A stretch of DNA of 64,000 nt from JAMXLO01 sp963812475 (GCA_963812475.1 CAWEVI010000042.1:124001-188000); one strand, 5' to 3'. Shown: positions 33,190-43,081, counted from the stretch's first letter. Notes: generated from the letters alone by a model not told the origin. Numbers and translations are program-made.

Positions 33190-34347
33190 TCATCGCTGGT
33201 TCACCGTGGCCGCGACCGGGCGTTCCTGGCGAAGCGCCGGAACCGGTGTGCTCTCGCTGCGGAACGTGGTCCGAGCCAGCAACTGCTCGGCCATGTCCCG
33301 CCATGCCAGCCGCGGATCCGCCGGCACCGGACTGGGCCGCTCGCCAGAAGGCGCAAGGAGCAGGACACGCAGGGCGGCAGCGAGGCTGGCTTCGTCCGGC
33401 TCGCACAATCGCGCCAGCGGTTCGCCATCAAGCTGCTCGACAAGTCCACCGACGCGCGTAGACACCACGAAGCGTCCGGCAGCGATCGCGGCCGGGGCGA
33501 CGCCGCTCTGGCTCGCCTCCCGGTATGGCAACACCAGCACATCGCACCACGCAATAAGGGTTCCGATCTCATCCTCCGGCACCCAACGGTTCTCCACTGT
33601 CACTCCCGGCAGCGCGCGCAAAGCCGCAAGCTCCACGCTTTCCGGTCCACTGCCAACGACATGAAGTTCCCACCCCGTCTCCGCTTGGAGCCTGCGCATC
33701 GCGCCGGCCAGCAAATCGAGGCCCTTGTAGGGCAGCAATCGCCCGAAACAGAGCATCCTGAATGGCCCGCCATGTGCTCGTGGCGGCAGCGCCGGCGGGC
33801 CGAACACAAACGGCGGATGCGGAATGACGAACAGCCTGTCCGCGGCCACGACGTGCTGCTGGCGGAGACGGGCGGCGACATGTTCGCTTAACGCAACCGC
33901 GGCGGCGGCATGGCGGATCAAGCGTCGCTGAAGGAACATCAAGAGCGGTGTCGTATCGCCTGGGTGCGGATCGGCGTCGTGCACGATCACGACGGCCGGC
34001 ACGCCGATCCATCGCAAAGCGGCGAGCAGAGTAAGGTCGAGAGGGCCGGGCATCGCGCAGACCGCGAGGTCTGGACGCACCGCCGCCAGCCGCCTGATGA
34101 GCCGCACGACGGTAGATGGGGCGTGCAGCCATCGGCAGATTAGGCCGACGACACCCGAATAGGTTGCCATTGGAAACTGGCAGTCCGGCGGATCCGGCCC
34201 GCGCAGAATTTCGGCACCGGTGGAAAGGGAAAGCACGACCTCGATGCCTGGGATCAGGCGCAGTCCATCCGCCAGCGCCGCCGCAAAGCGCGGGCCCGCC
34301 CCACGACGCCCCCACTGCCAGACCAAAATCCTCATGTCACGCATCAT
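33190..34347 (-). CDS. GT4-family glycosyltransferase
   Basis: The 385-residue GT-B enzyme has an N-terminal domain beginning MRILVWQWGRRGAGPRFAAALADGL. Its C-terminal nucleotide-sugar domain contains RMLCFGRLLPYKGLDLLAGAM, ELHVVGSGPES, VPEDEIGTLIAWCDVLVLPYREASQSGV and AGRFVVSTRVGGL. The acidic EX7E motif is partly kept. It transfers a sugar to an unknown acceptor in the cytoplasm. It converges on the Fsr gene and follows the MFS gene on the same strand by about 80 bp. Three start codons lie within twelve bases, and the one before RILVW may be the real one. Confidence 0.83.
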   Translation of the reverse strand: MMRDMRILVWQWGRRGAGPRFAAALADGLRLIPGIEVVLSLSTGAEILRGPDPPDCQFPMATYSGVVGLICRWLHAPSTVVRLIRRLAAVRPDLAVCAMPGPLDLTLLAALRWIGVPAVVIVHDADPHPGDTTPLLMFLQRRLIRHAAAAVALSEHVAARLRQQHVVAADRLFVIPHPPFVFGPPALPPRAHGGPFRMLCFGRLLPYKGLDLLAGAMRRLQAETGWELHVVGSGPESVELAALRALPGVTVENRWVPEDEIGTLIAWCDVLVLPYREASQSGVAPAAIAAGRFVVSTRVGGLVEQLDGEPLARLCEPDEASLAAALRVLLLAPSGERPSPVPADPRLAWRDMAEQLLARTTFRSESTPVPALRQERPVAATVNQR

Positions 34348-34425
34348 CGGCCAAGCGGTGCTGTTGCGCCACAGCCTCTGTGTGCGCCGGTCTTAGCCAA
34401 AGCCGGGAAAGCGCTCAACCCGCCG

Positions 34426-35808
34426 CTACACCGCGATCGCGTCGAGCTCCTTGCCCATGTGCTCCGGCGTGAAAAGCCAGATGCCGACTCCCATCAGCAG
34501 CATTGCCACCGGCACAATCAGGAATGCTCTGGCGAACGAGCCGGTGCTCTGCTGGATGCCGATCGTCACAAAGGGCCACAGCACGAAGCCGATCAGCCAA
34601 GCCACCGCCCAGCTGAACCCGTTGCCGACGCCGCGGATTCGCGTCGGATAGATTTCCGCCGTCAGGGTCATGCTCGGCGCCCAAAAGCCGAGGAAACCGA
34701 TGCTCCAAAGCAATCCATAGATCCAAAGCGCGGTATTGCTTTCGGCGAACACCCAGAGCGTCAGAAACACCGCGCCCTGGATCAGCATGACGTAGAAGGC
34801 GGGCTTGCGGCCGTACCGGTCCGAGATGAGCCCCGCCGCCAACAGACCGAGAAAGCCGGTCAGGCCCCAGAAGATGTAGAAGGTGCCATAGGTCGCCGTG
34901 GACCAGTGACGCTCCTGCGCGAGATAGAGCGGCATCCAGCCGCCGACGGTGCCGTAGATGATGGTGCTGCAACACGCGATGAACGTCGCGGCCGCGGTAT
35001 TGTGCAGCATGTCGGGCAGGAACAGCTGCCGCACTGGGAGTTTTTCCGCCTTATCCAGCCAGGCCTGGTCGGCGGACAGCAACGGCCGGCCGGCCTCCTG
35101 CGCCTCGCTGATCCGGCGCTTGCGGTCCTGCAGACGTACCCAGTATGGCGATTCCGGCAGCCCCATGCGCACGTAGACGGCGAGCAGCGCCACCACGGCG
35201 GGCACGACACAGGCAATGCGCCAGCCCCACTCGGCGATGATGAACGTCGTAATCACGCCGGCGAGCGCGGCGCCGAAGCACCAGGTGCCACGGTTGATGC
35301 CGATCACGCGGCCGCGCATATGCGCCGGCCAGGTTTCGGCGACCAGCATCGAGCCGAGCGACCATTCCCCGTTAAGGGCGAAATTGATTGCACTGCGCAC
35401 AACGACGAATGCGACGAAGGTTGTCGTCACCGCCGCGATCGGCATGAGCAGTGAGAAGAGTGCGATATTGATGGCCAGCAGGTTCCTTCTGCCGTAGCGG
35501 TCAGCCAGCCATGGCCAGACATACATCCCAAGTATGCCGACCAGCAACGCGATCTGCAGCCCGGTGCGATACTCCGGCAGCGTGACACCGAAATCCTTGA
35601 TGATCAACGGCGTGGCGAGTGCGAAGATCACGCCGTCCATGCCGTCGAAGCCCCAGCCCAGCCCGTTGGCGATCGCGATGTGCCAGTGCGTCCGGGTGAG
35701 ACGTGTGGAATTGCTGGCGTCGCGAAATGCGGCAGAGCGAGCCAGATAGCTTTGCTCCAACGGGCCGGTAATGGTGCTGACCGACGCTGCGCTTCCGGAC
35801 GGGCTCAT
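34426..35808 (-). CDS. MFS transporter, aromatic-acid/metabolite:H+ symporter type
   Basis: The 460-residue transporter has twelve predicted helices. It opens with HIAIANGLGWGFDGMDGVIFALATPLI, as in the AAHS and sugar-porter groups, and has WLADRYGRRNLLAINI and LISDRYGRKPAFYVM as the two loop motifs. The start ATG follows GAGAGGGAAACAGGTCC, and the longer upstream frame lacks homology. Likely substrates are organic acids taken up with protons. It points away from the tyrosinase gene pair. Confidence 0.87.
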   Translation of the reverse strand: MSPSGSAASVSTITGPLEQSYLARSAAFRDASNSTRLTRTHWHIAIANGLGWGFDGMDGVIFALATPLIIKDFGVTLPEYRTGLQIALLVGILGMYVWPWLADRYGRRNLLAINIALFSLLMPIAAVTTTFVAFVVVRSAINFALNGEWSLGSMLVAETWPAHMRGRVIGINRGTWCFGAALAGVITTFIIAEWGWRIACVVPAVVALLAVYVRMGLPESPYWVRLQDRKRRISEAQEAGRPLLSADQAWLDKAEKLPVRQLFLPDMLHNTAAATFIACCSTIIYGTVGGWMPLYLAQERHWSTATYGTFYIFWGLTGFLGLLAAGLISDRYGRKPAFYVMLIQGAVFLTLWVFAESNTALWIYGLLWSIGFLGFWAPSMTLTAEIYPTRIRGVGNGFSWAVAWLIGFVLWPFVTIGIQQSTGSFARAFLIVPVAMLLMGVGIWLFTPEHMGKELDAIAV

Positions 35809-35995
35809 GGACCTGTTTCCCTCTCCCGGGTCTTGGGGCTCGCCGACAGCGGTGAGCCGGGCGCAGCATCGCTCCCATTTCGGTTCGGATTCAAGCTGCG
35901 GAGCTGGAATAGCGCGGGTGCGCCTGGCGTAATCATGGAAGGAGACCGTCCGCTCGGACCGGTCGTCGACATCCTCCAACCTGGTGCGACAGATC

Positions 35996-36601
35996 ATGCG
36001 GATCCCACGACGCGCTTTGCTGGCTGCCATTTGCGCTTTGCTTGGCACGGTCGCGCTGGCGCAGACAGCCCCTCCGGCGCGCGTCCGCGGAACGATCGAC
36101 CAGGCGGACGCTCATGCATTGCAGGTAGCGACGCGCAACGGCGGGAAGGTGACCGTCCTGATGCGGCCCGACACCGCGATCACAGTGATTGCGCCCGCCA
36201 AGATCACCGATATCGAGCCGGGAAGCTACATCGGCACGGCTGCCATTCCTCTGCCAGACGGCTCGCTGCAGGCGATCGAGATCCAGGTGTTTCCTCCGAG
36301 CATGCGCGGCGTGGGCGAAGGACATCGGCCGTACGACCTGCAGCCAAATAGCACGATGACCAACGGTACGGTTGGCGCCGTCGTAGGCACCGAGGGCCGT
36401 ACGCTCACGCTGAGCTATCAGGGCGGAGAGAAGAAGATCTTGGTGCCGGCGGACGCGCCGATCATCACCTACGAGCCAGGCAATCCCGCAATGCTGGTGC
36501 CCGGCGCCCATGTCATCATCACAACCGCCAAGGCGGCGGACGGCACGCTGAGCGCCGATCGTGTGGGGGTGGGCAAGGGCGGGCTGACGCCACCGATGTG
36601 A
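35996..36601 (+). CDS. Secreted protein with DUF5666-like repeats
   Basis: The 201-residue product has a signal peptide (RIPRRALLAAICALLGTVALAQ). Two similar beta-rich segments follow (VRGTIDQADAHALQVATRNGG with VTVLMRPDTAITV, and GTVGAVVGTEGRTLTLSYQGG with ILVPADAPI). This doublet resembles DUF5666 OB-like domains, but I am not sure of the assignment. The tyrosinase gene starts 31 bp downstream on the same strand, so the two may work together in the periplasm, for example in copper or product handling. A GTG four codons upstream is an alternative start. Confidence 0.68.
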   Translation: MRIPRRALLAAICALLGTVALAQTAPPARVRGTIDQADAHALQVATRNGGKVTVLMRPDTAITVIAPAKITDIEPGSYIGTAAIPLPDGSLQAIEIQVFPPSMRGVGEGHRPYDLQPNSTMTNGTVGAVVGTEGRTLTLSYQGGEKKILVPADAPIITYEPGNPAMLVPGAHVIITTAKAADGTLSADRVGVGKGGLTPPM

Positions 36602-36632
36602 CAGGTGGACCCGGATCAACCGTTGTTGTGGA

Positions 36633-38033
36633 ATGCCGGTCGGCAACCGAGGCACACCATTGCAACTTGACGGCATCCTCCCCCGGCGCGGTGTGCTGTC
36701 CGGACTGATCGTGACCGGCGGGGCCGTCGCGGCCGGGTTGGCTGGGCCGTTGTACGCCAGTCTTCCTGCGGGGCGCGTCGCGGTCCGCGAGGATATCACG
36801 CGCCTGTCCGCCGCGCCGCAGCGCCTGGCTCGCCTGGAGGACGCGATCGGCGAGATGCAGCGCCGTTCAAAGACCGATCCGGACGACCCCAAGGGTTGGC
36901 GCGTCCACGTACGCGCCCATACGCAGGTGTGCGCCGCGGTGTCGAATTCAGATCCCGCGCAGGTACATGGCTGCTGGTTGTTTCTGCCCTGGCACCGCGC
37001 CTTCCTGGCAGTGACCGAATGGAAGCTGCGTGCACTCTCGGGCGACCCCATGCTGTCGCTGCCGTATTGGAACTGGAGCGCCGATCGCCGCATTCCTGCG
37101 GCATTCACACGGCCAGGCAGTCCTCTGGCCCAGGCGGTGCGGCATACCGCGGATCGCGATCTTCGCCCGGTCGAAGTGGACCACCTGCTGCACGACGACG
37201 CGTTTGCACGCCTGGGTGTGGCGGCGCTTGGCGCCAACTCATTCGTGGCGCGCATGCAGGAAGAGATCCCGGAGAGCTTTGGCGGCATTGCCAAGCCTAA
37301 TAGCGGCGGGTGGCACGGCCGCAGCCGGATGGAGACCATCCCGCACAATGCGATCCACAACTACGTTGGCGGTGAGGCGATAGACGGGACGCTCGGCGAC
37401 ATGACGGAACTGGCGACGGCCGCAGCCGATCCGGCGTTCTATGCGCATCACGGCAACCTGGATCGACTGTGGGAGGGCTGGCGGCAGGACCCGGCACGTA
37501 AGGGGACCGAGCCGGAGTTCGCGCAGGAACGGTTCCTGTTCCCCTGGATCGACGGCAGCGTGGTTGCCGTGGCGGCGAAGGACACCCTCGACACGAGGCG
37601 CCTGGGCTACGTCTATGATTCGCTTGCAGTCCTACGAGACGGCGTTGTGCCAGCGGATAGCGTCGTGGCGCGCGTTGACATGGGACAGCCATTGGCCGTT
37701 GCGACGCTACGGCTGCCGTCAGGCACTGCGCGCCGCGTTTTGCGGATCGCCGATGTAACGCCGACCGATCGGCCCCTCTCCGTGGAGATCATGCTGGCCC
37801 GACCCGGCGATCCCTCGTCGTGGATCAGCGTTGGCGCTCACGCCATGGGGCGGAAGCACAGCGTCGCAACGTTCCCCGATACGGAGCTTCGCTTCGACAT
37901 CACGGCCGCCGTGGGCCGATTGGGGACGCCCGCAGTGGTGGTCTCGGTTATGCCGCTGGCTTTGGGACCGGATCAGAGCAACTGGCCGGCATTCGAGTTC
38001 TCCGGGATGGAGATTTTGGGCTCACCAGCGTGA
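36633..38033 (+). CDS. Tyrosinase-family copper oxidase
   Basis: The 466-residue type-3 copper protein oxidises phenols to quinones. CuA candidates are His92 or His96, His112 and His121 (VHGCWLFLPWHRAF). CuB is formed by His238 and His242 (PHNAIHNYVGG) and His272 or His273 (DPAFYAHHGNLDRLW). LPRRGVLSGLIVTGG near the N-terminus is a twin-arginine-like signal, which suits export of a folded copper enzyme. A C-terminal beta domain of about 150 residues follows, similar to the shielding domain of plant polyphenol oxidases. The start has a weak ribosome site. Confidence 0.87.
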   Translation: MPVGNRGTPLQLDGILPRRGVLSGLIVTGGAVAAGLAGPLYASLPAGRVAVREDITRLSAAPQRLARLEDAIGEMQRRSKTDPDDPKGWRVHVRAHTQVCAAVSNSDPAQVHGCWLFLPWHRAFLAVTEWKLRALSGDPMLSLPYWNWSADRRIPAAFTRPGSPLAQAVRHTADRDLRPVEVDHLLHDDAFARLGVAALGANSFVARMQEEIPESFGGIAKPNSGGWHGRSRMETIPHNAIHNYVGGEAIDGTLGDMTELATAAADPAFYAHHGNLDRLWEGWRQDPARKGTEPEFAQERFLFPWIDGSVVAVAAKDTLDTRRLGYVYDSLAVLRDGVVPADSVVARVDMGQPLAVATLRLPSGTARRVLRIADVTPTDRPLSVEIMLARPGDPSSWISVGAHAMGRKHSVATFPDTELRFDITAAVGRLGTPAVVVSVMPLALGPDQSNWPAFEFSGMEILGSPA

Positions 38034-38464
38034 TGTTGTGTGCGCCCAATCCGCCGGCGCGGGCGACGCCCCGGCCCCAAGGCCGTGCGTAGTGCCAGTA
38101 TCGCACACGGCCTTCCGGTCGGAGATTTGCAAGACGTGCGTGTTCAGCCAACGCTCAACGCAGCGATCGGCGGGACGACGCTACGGATGCAGCTTCATGT
38201 CAAGCTGGGCGGATTTGTCTTCGTGGCGTTTGGTGTTGTTGCTCGCCGCCATGCGCTACCCCGGCGATGTCCGTCTTGGTCGCCAGATCAGCACCGATCA
38301 GCGCCTCCGCCGGTGCCTCGGAGGCGCCGGCAGCCTGTGGTCGAGGAAAGCATGCCGCCTCCAGACGCTCCGTCATTTTCAGGCTGTCGAATGGGATAGG
38401 TCATGGTTGGGATTCCTAATGCAGCTCGAGCCCACCAATCCACCAAACGCCGGCTAACATCCGC
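38034..38464. other. Intergenic region with one stem-loop
   Basis: About 430 bp between the convergent tyrosinase and polA genes. Arms aaggccgtg and cacggcctt at 38079-38087 and 38106-38114 can form a stem 45 bp after the tyrosinase stop, without a T-run. No credible reading frame or known repeat was found in the rest. Confidence 0.5.
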
Positions 38465-41314
38465 TCAATGCGCATCCGCCCAGGTGCGGCCGCTGCCGGT
38501 CTCCACCACCAGCGGTACCGACAGCACCGCCGCACACTCCATTACGCGCCTGGCTAATTCGGTGAGGGACGCGACCTCTGCCTCCGGCGCCTCGAACAGC
38601 AATTCGTCGTGAACCTGCAGCAGCAGTCGCGCCCGCAACCCAGCCTGCTGCAACGCCTTCGGAAGTCGCACCATCGCGCGCTTGATGATGTCGGCGGCTC
38701 CACCCTGCAGCGGCGCATTGATCGCCTGGCGCTCCGCATAGCCGCGGCGCGCCGGGTTCTTGTCGGCGATGCCGGGCACCCAGCAGCGGCGGCCATACGG
38801 CGTCGACACATAGCCGTTGATCCGCGCCTCCTCCTTGGTGCGCTCCATGTAGATGCGGATGCCGGGATAGCGGACAAAGTACGCGTCGATGTAGGTACGC
38901 GCCTCGCCTGGTGTGATGCCGAGCTGACGCGCCAGGCCAAAGCCGCTGATGCCGTAGATGATGCCGAAATTGATCGCCTTGGCGCGCCGGCGCGTCATCG
39001 GGTCCATCCCCGCCATCGGAATGCCGAACACTTCCGATGCGGTGCGAGCGTGGATGTCCTCGCCGCGGGCAAAACTCTCGCGCAGCGCCGGAATGTCAGC
39101 CACATGCGCCAGCAGCCGCAGCTCGATCTGCGAGTAATCGGCCGATACAAGCAGGTGTCCCGGTTCGGCGATGAAGGCGTGGCGGATGCGGCTGCCTTCC
39201 TCGGTGCGGATCGGGATGTTCTGCAGATTGGGATCGTTGGACGACAGCCGTCCGGTGGACGCGATTGCTTGCGCGTAGCTGGTGTGCACGCGCCTGGTGT
39301 CCGGATTGATCTCGTCCAGGAGCGCATCTGCATAGGTCGACTTCAGCTTCTGAAGCTGCCGCCAATCCATAATTCGCGCCGGCAACTCGTGTCCCTGGTC
39401 GGCCAGCGTCTGCAAAACCGCCGCATCGGTGCCCCAGGCGCCGGTCTTCATCCGCTTGCCGCCACCCAGTTTCATCTCGTCGAACAGCACCTCGCCGAGC
39501 TGCTTGGCGGAGCCGACATTGAACACGCGGCCGGTCAAACGATGGATGTCACGCTCGATCACGCCCATCCGCTGTTCGAAGTCCAAGGACATGCGCCGCA
39601 GATCGTCGGCGTCCACCTTGATGCCGGCGCGCTCCATCTCCAGCAGCACCGGCACCAGCCGGCGTTCCAGTTGCTCATATAGTGCGAGCGCGCCGTTGAA
39701 GCGTAGCCGCGGACGCAGCGCCTGCCACACGCGCAGCGCCACATCGACGTACTCGGCGGCGTAGGAAGCGGCGCGCTCGATCGGCACCTGAGAGAACGGA
39801 ACGCGGTTTCGCCCTGTGCCGGTGACCTCATCGTAGCTGATCGGCGTGTGGCCGAGATGCAGCTGCGCCAGTTCGTCGAGCCCGTGGCCGTGCATGCCGC
39901 CCTCCTGGGCGTACGAGACCAGCATGGTATCGTCGAACGGCGCGGCACGCGGGAAGCCCGCGCGTTCCATCACCAGCATGTCGAACTTGGCGTTCTGATA
40001 GATCTTCAGGACCGCCGGATCGCTCAGCACCGGCCCGAGTGCCACGATCGCCGCAGCCAGCGACACCTGTTCGGCCAGCCCCTCGTGGCGCAACGGCATG
40101 TAGGCAGCCCGGCCGAGCGCGACCGCAAGCGAAAGCCCGACCAGCGGCGCCCGCATTGGGTCAAGCCCGTCGGTCTCGGTGTCGATGGCGAGGAACCCGC
40201 AGGTCGCCGTCTCCGCCAGGAATTCAACCAGGGCGGCTTCAGTGGTGATGGTCACATACGGACCGAATCCGGAGGCCACGTCCGCCAGCGCGGGCCTCTC
40301 GGCCTCGGGCAACGGCAGCGCCGCCTGCCCGCGACGAGGAGCGGCTTCGACAGTCGTGGTGGCGATCGGTGCAGCAGGCATCTCGCCATCCAGACCAAGT
40401 CGTGTGGCGATGCTGCGGAACCCCTGTTTCTTCAGCCAACCAGCGAGTGCCGCGTTGTCGTACGGCCTTGCTTGCAGCTGATCGACCGGTGTCGGCATCG
40501 GCGTATCCAGCCGCAGCGTGACCAGCTCGCGCGATACGCGGGCCTTTGCGGCATGCTCGATCAGGTTGTCGCGCCGCTTCGACGGCTTCATGGCCGGCGC
40601 GGCGGCCAGCACGCTCTCCAAATCGCCAAACTCGTTGATCAGCTGCGCGGCGCCCTTCGGCCCGATGCCAGGCACCCCTGGTACGTTGTCGGTCGGATCG
40701 CCGATCAGCGCCTGCACGTCGATCATCTTGTCCGGCGTGACGCCGAACTTCTCCATCACCTCGGCCGGGCCGATCGGCTTCTGCTTGATCGGATCCAGCA
40801 TCTCCACGCCCGGACGGATCAACTGCATCAGGTCCTTGTCGGAGGACACGATCGTCACCTGCCCGCCGGACCCGGAAGCGGCCTGGGCATAGGCCGCGAT
40901 CAGGTCGTCGGCCTCCCAGTCGTCAAGTTCGATCGACGGAACGCCAAACGCCTCGGTTGCCTCGCGCACGAGGGCGAATTGGGGGATCAGGTCGTCGGGC
41001 GCCTGTGGGCGGTGCGCCTTGTAGTCCTGATAGAGCCGGTTGCGGAACGTCACGCGGCCGGCATCGAAGATCACCGCGATATGCGTCCCAACATGCTCGC
41101 GCAACAGCTTTGCCAGCATATTGCTGAAGCCGAACACGGCGTTGACCGGGGTGCCGTCCGGCCGAGTCATCGGCGGCAGGGCGTGATAGGCGCGGAAGAT
41201 GAAGCCCGACCCGTCGATCAGGATCAGGTGCAGTGGCCGGTCCGGCGAAGGTGCGTCCTCGCGCTTGTCCAGGACCTCGGTGTCAGTGCCCGGTGTCGTG
41301 ACCCGCTCCTTCAT
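38465..41314 (-). CDS. polA: DNA polymerase I
   Basis: The 949-residue protein has all three domains: the 5' nuclease (about residues 25-300, IFDAGRVTFRNRLYQDYKAHRP, SSDKDLMQL), the proofreading exonuclease (about 350-545) and the polymerase (about 560-949). Proofreading residues look intact (FLAIDTETDGL, NAKFDMLV, YAAEYVDVAL). Polymerase motifs A (SADYSQIELRLLAH), B (RRRAKAINFGIIYGISGFG) and C (LLQVHDELLFEAP) are all present. It fills gaps in repair and removes primers. The first 32 bp overlap the end of the zinc-finger gene upstream on the same strand. Confidence 0.97.
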   Translation of the reverse strand: MKERVTTPGTDTEVLDKREDAPSPDRPLHLILIDGSGFIFRAYHALPPMTRPDGTPVNAVFGFSNMLAKLLREHVGTHIAVIFDAGRVTFRNRLYQDYKAHRPQAPDDLIPQFALVREATEAFGVPSIELDDWEADDLIAAYAQAASGSGGQVTIVSSDKDLMQLIRPGVEMLDPIKQKPIGPAEVMEKFGVTPDKMIDVQALIGDPTDNVPGVPGIGPKGAAQLINEFGDLESVLAAAPAMKPSKRRDNLIEHAAKARVSRELVTLRLDTPMPTPVDQLQARPYDNAALAGWLKKQGFRSIATRLGLDGEMPAAPIATTTVEAAPRRGQAALPLPEAERPALADVASGFGPYVTITTEAALVEFLAETATCGFLAIDTETDGLDPMRAPLVGLSLAVALGRAAYMPLRHEGLAEQVSLAAAIVALGPVLSDPAVLKIYQNAKFDMLVMERAGFPRAAPFDDTMLVSYAQEGGMHGHGLDELAQLHLGHTPISYDEVTGTGRNRVPFSQVPIERAASYAAEYVDVALRVWQALRPRLRFNGALALYEQLERRLVPVLLEMERAGIKVDADDLRRMSLDFEQRMGVIERDIHRLTGRVFNVGSAKQLGEVLFDEMKLGGGKRMKTGAWGTDAAVLQTLADQGHELPARIMDWRQLQKLKSTYADALLDEINPDTRRVHTSYAQAIASTGRLSSNDPNLQNIPIRTEEGSRIRHAFIAEPGHLLVSADYSQIELRLLAHVADIPALRESFARGEDIHARTASEVFGIPMAGMDPMTRRRAKAINFGIIYGISGFGLARQLGITPGEARTYIDAYFVRYPGIRIYMERTKEEARINGYVSTPYGRRCWVPGIADKNPARRGYAERQAINAPLQGGAADIIKRAMVRLPKALQQAGLRARLLLQVHDELLFEAPEAEVASLTELARRVMECAAVLSVPLVVETGSGRTWADAH

Positions 41315-41495
41315 TCAGCACGTAGAGTATCGAGCAATACGGGCACATCACGGAGTGGTCCTCGATGCGGAGGAACACGCGCGGGTGCCCAAGTGCGCGC
41401 CCCGCTTCCACTTCAGGTCCACCGTCGCAGGCGACGATCGGTTCGTCGACACGGATGGTCTCGGTGGGCGTCCGGCTGGCGGCGGTGCCGTCCAT
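41283..41495 (-). CDS. CHCC zinc-finger domain protein
   Basis: The 70-residue protein matches the zf-CHCC family (related to the NDUFS6 subunit). The Cys/His pattern is a Cys in IVACDGG, a His in LGHPRVFLRI and the pair CPYCS. It should bind one zinc. The family is common and short in alphaproteobacteria, and its role is not established. The gene end runs 32 bp into polA, so the two are probably cotranscribed and coupled. The ATG is 38 bp from the divergent lipoprotein hydrolase gene. Confidence 0.85.
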   Translation of the reverse strand: MDGTAASRTPTETIRVDEPIVACDGGPEVEAGRALGHPRVFLRIEDHSVMCPYCSILYVLNEGAGHDTGH

Positions 41496-41533
41496 CTTGG
41501 TCCCTGGTGTCCTCTATGGCGGGGAAGTCGCGT

Positions 41534-42580
41534 ATGATAGCGATGCGGCCCATGCTTTCAACCCACCGCCTCATGCGCTCACGTCTGCTGACGGTGCTGC
41601 TGGCCGTCGTGCTCGCGGTGGGCGGCTGCACTGCGCAGTTGGCGCCGCCGGGCGCTGCTATTGTGCCGCCGAAGGAGACCGCAGGCGCTTTCGTCATGCC
41701 CGACGGCATGCGGCTGCCCTACCGGACATGGCTGCCGGACGACGCCCAGGGAAATTCCCCAGCCAGTTCCCCTTGGGCGGTGATGCTGGCGCTGCACGGC
41801 ATGAACGACAGCCGCGATGCCTGGGAATATCCCGGACCTGCATTCGCCGAACACGGGATCGCCGTGTTCTCCCCCGATCAGCGCGGCTTCGGCGATACGT
41901 CAGTGCGCGGCTTCTGGCCAGGTACTCAGGCGCTGGTCGATGATGCGCGCGAGATGGCGGTGCTGCTGCGCCAACGCTATCCGCGCGCCAGGTTGATCCT
42001 GATGGGCGAGAGCATGGGCGCGGCGGTGCTGATGCAACTGGCCACGAGCGCCCATCCGCCAAAGGTGGACGGCTACGTGCTGGTCGCCCCGGCGGTCTGG
42101 GGCCGGGCGGAGATGAACGTGTTCCTGCGTACCGGACTGTGGCTTGCCTCCAACCTCATGCCGGGACTGACGGTGACCGGAAGCGTCGCCCGGGTGACCG
42201 CCAGCGACAACAAGGAGGCGATCCGGCGTCTGTCGCAGGACCCGTTGACGATCCACGGGACGCGATTCGACACGATCAAGGGACTGGTTGATCTGATGGA
42301 CGCCGCCCTGGCCGTCGCGCCGCAATTTCAGGCACCCGCGCTATTCCTATACGGCGGCAAGGACGAGCTGATCCCGGACCGCGCGACGGCGGCCACCTGG
42401 CGCGAGCTGCCGGCGGAACCGGTACGGGCGTTCTATCCGGCGGGTTACCATCTCTTGCTGCGAGACCACGAGCGGGTCACGCCGATCGACGACATCCTGG
42501 CCTGGATTCGGAATCCCGATGCGCCGTTGCCATCCGGCGCCGACCGAGCCGCGGCTGCATGGCTTGCCAGGCAGCATTGA
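41534..42580 (+). CDS. Lipoprotein alpha/beta hydrolase (monoacylglycerol-lipase-like)
   Basis: The product (348 residues from the first ATG) carries a lipoprotein signal ending in LAVGGC and an alpha/beta hydrolase domain. The oxyanion strand is MLALHGMNDSRDAW, the nucleophile Ser is in LMGESMGAAV, the acid is Asp in YGGKDELIPD and the His is in AGYHLLLRD. It probably hydrolyses an ester at the outer face of a membrane. GGGGAAG precedes the ATG used. ATGs at 41552 and 41573 give shorter signals of more usual length. A long upstream frame is antisense to polA and is not coding. Confidence 0.83.
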   Translation: MIAMRPMLSTHRLMRSRLLTVLLAVVLAVGGCTAQLAPPGAAIVPPKETAGAFVMPDGMRLPYRTWLPDDAQGNSPASSPWAVMLALHGMNDSRDAWEYPGPAFAEHGIAVFSPDQRGFGDTSVRGFWPGTQALVDDAREMAVLLRQRYPRARLILMGESMGAAVLMQLATSAHPPKVDGYVLVAPAVWGRAEMNVFLRTGLWLASNLMPGLTVTGSVARVTASDNKEAIRRLSQDPLTIHGTRFDTIKGLVDLMDAALAVAPQFQAPALFLYGGKDELIPDRATAATWRELPAEPVRAFYPAGYHLLLRDHERVTPIDDILAWIRNPDAPLPSGADRAAAAWLARQH

Positions 42581-42695
42581 CGCACGGGGGGATGCAGCGA
42601 CACCTTGCCGTCGCGATGCCATCAGCACATTCTGTGGCTGTTGTCTCCGGCCCGTCTTTTGTTCAGCGCCGTTTCGGGCTATGGGTGCATGGGCT

Positions 42696-42772
42696 GGACC
42701 CGTAGCTCAGCTGGATAGAGCGTCGCCCTCCGAAGGCGAAGGTCGCACGTTCGAATCGTGTCGGGTCCGCCA
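42696..42772 (+). tRNA. tRNA-Arg (anticodon CCG)
   Basis: A full cloverleaf is visible: acceptor ggacccg/cgggtcc, a D arm around gctcagctggatagagc, anticodon loop ctccgaa, and T loop in gttcgaatc. The discriminator is G and CCA is encoded. It reads CGG codons. Confidence 0.95.
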
Positions 42773-42865
42773 AGCTTTCGTTGGATGACTGGTGATGGCT
42801 CCAAGCCCCGGCCTTTCGTTTGACGGTGCCGCCGTTCGGGCGACCATTGCGGCCTACAGCGAGTT

Positions 42866-43051
42866 CGGACGACATAGCGTCTCGGCCCGAATCACCGGAA
42901 CCTGCTCGTGGTGTCCGATCCGGCCCACGAACATCGTTAACCAATAAGGTTCCGCCCGATCGGGCTGGACGAAACGTTGGAAGTCGTGGTGAACGGTTCC
43001 AGGGCCTCCGGCCGCCCGTGATGACATTCCGGACGACGTAGCGTCTCGGCC
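42866..43051. repeat. 22-bp direct repeat pair
   Basis: The unit from 42866 (cggacgacatagcgtctcgg plus cc) recurs at 43030 with a single a-to-g change, 164 bp apart. The 312 bp between tRNA-Arg and the next gene remnant hold no other recognisable feature. Confidence 0.7.
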
Positions 43052-43081
43052 GGCGAGAGGTCCGCTTCCCGGAAACGGTAG

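Noticed and set aside
39848..41533. Upstream extension of the lipoprotein hydrolase frame
   Set aside because: It is antisense to polA, and the signal peptide and ribosome site place the start at or after 41534.
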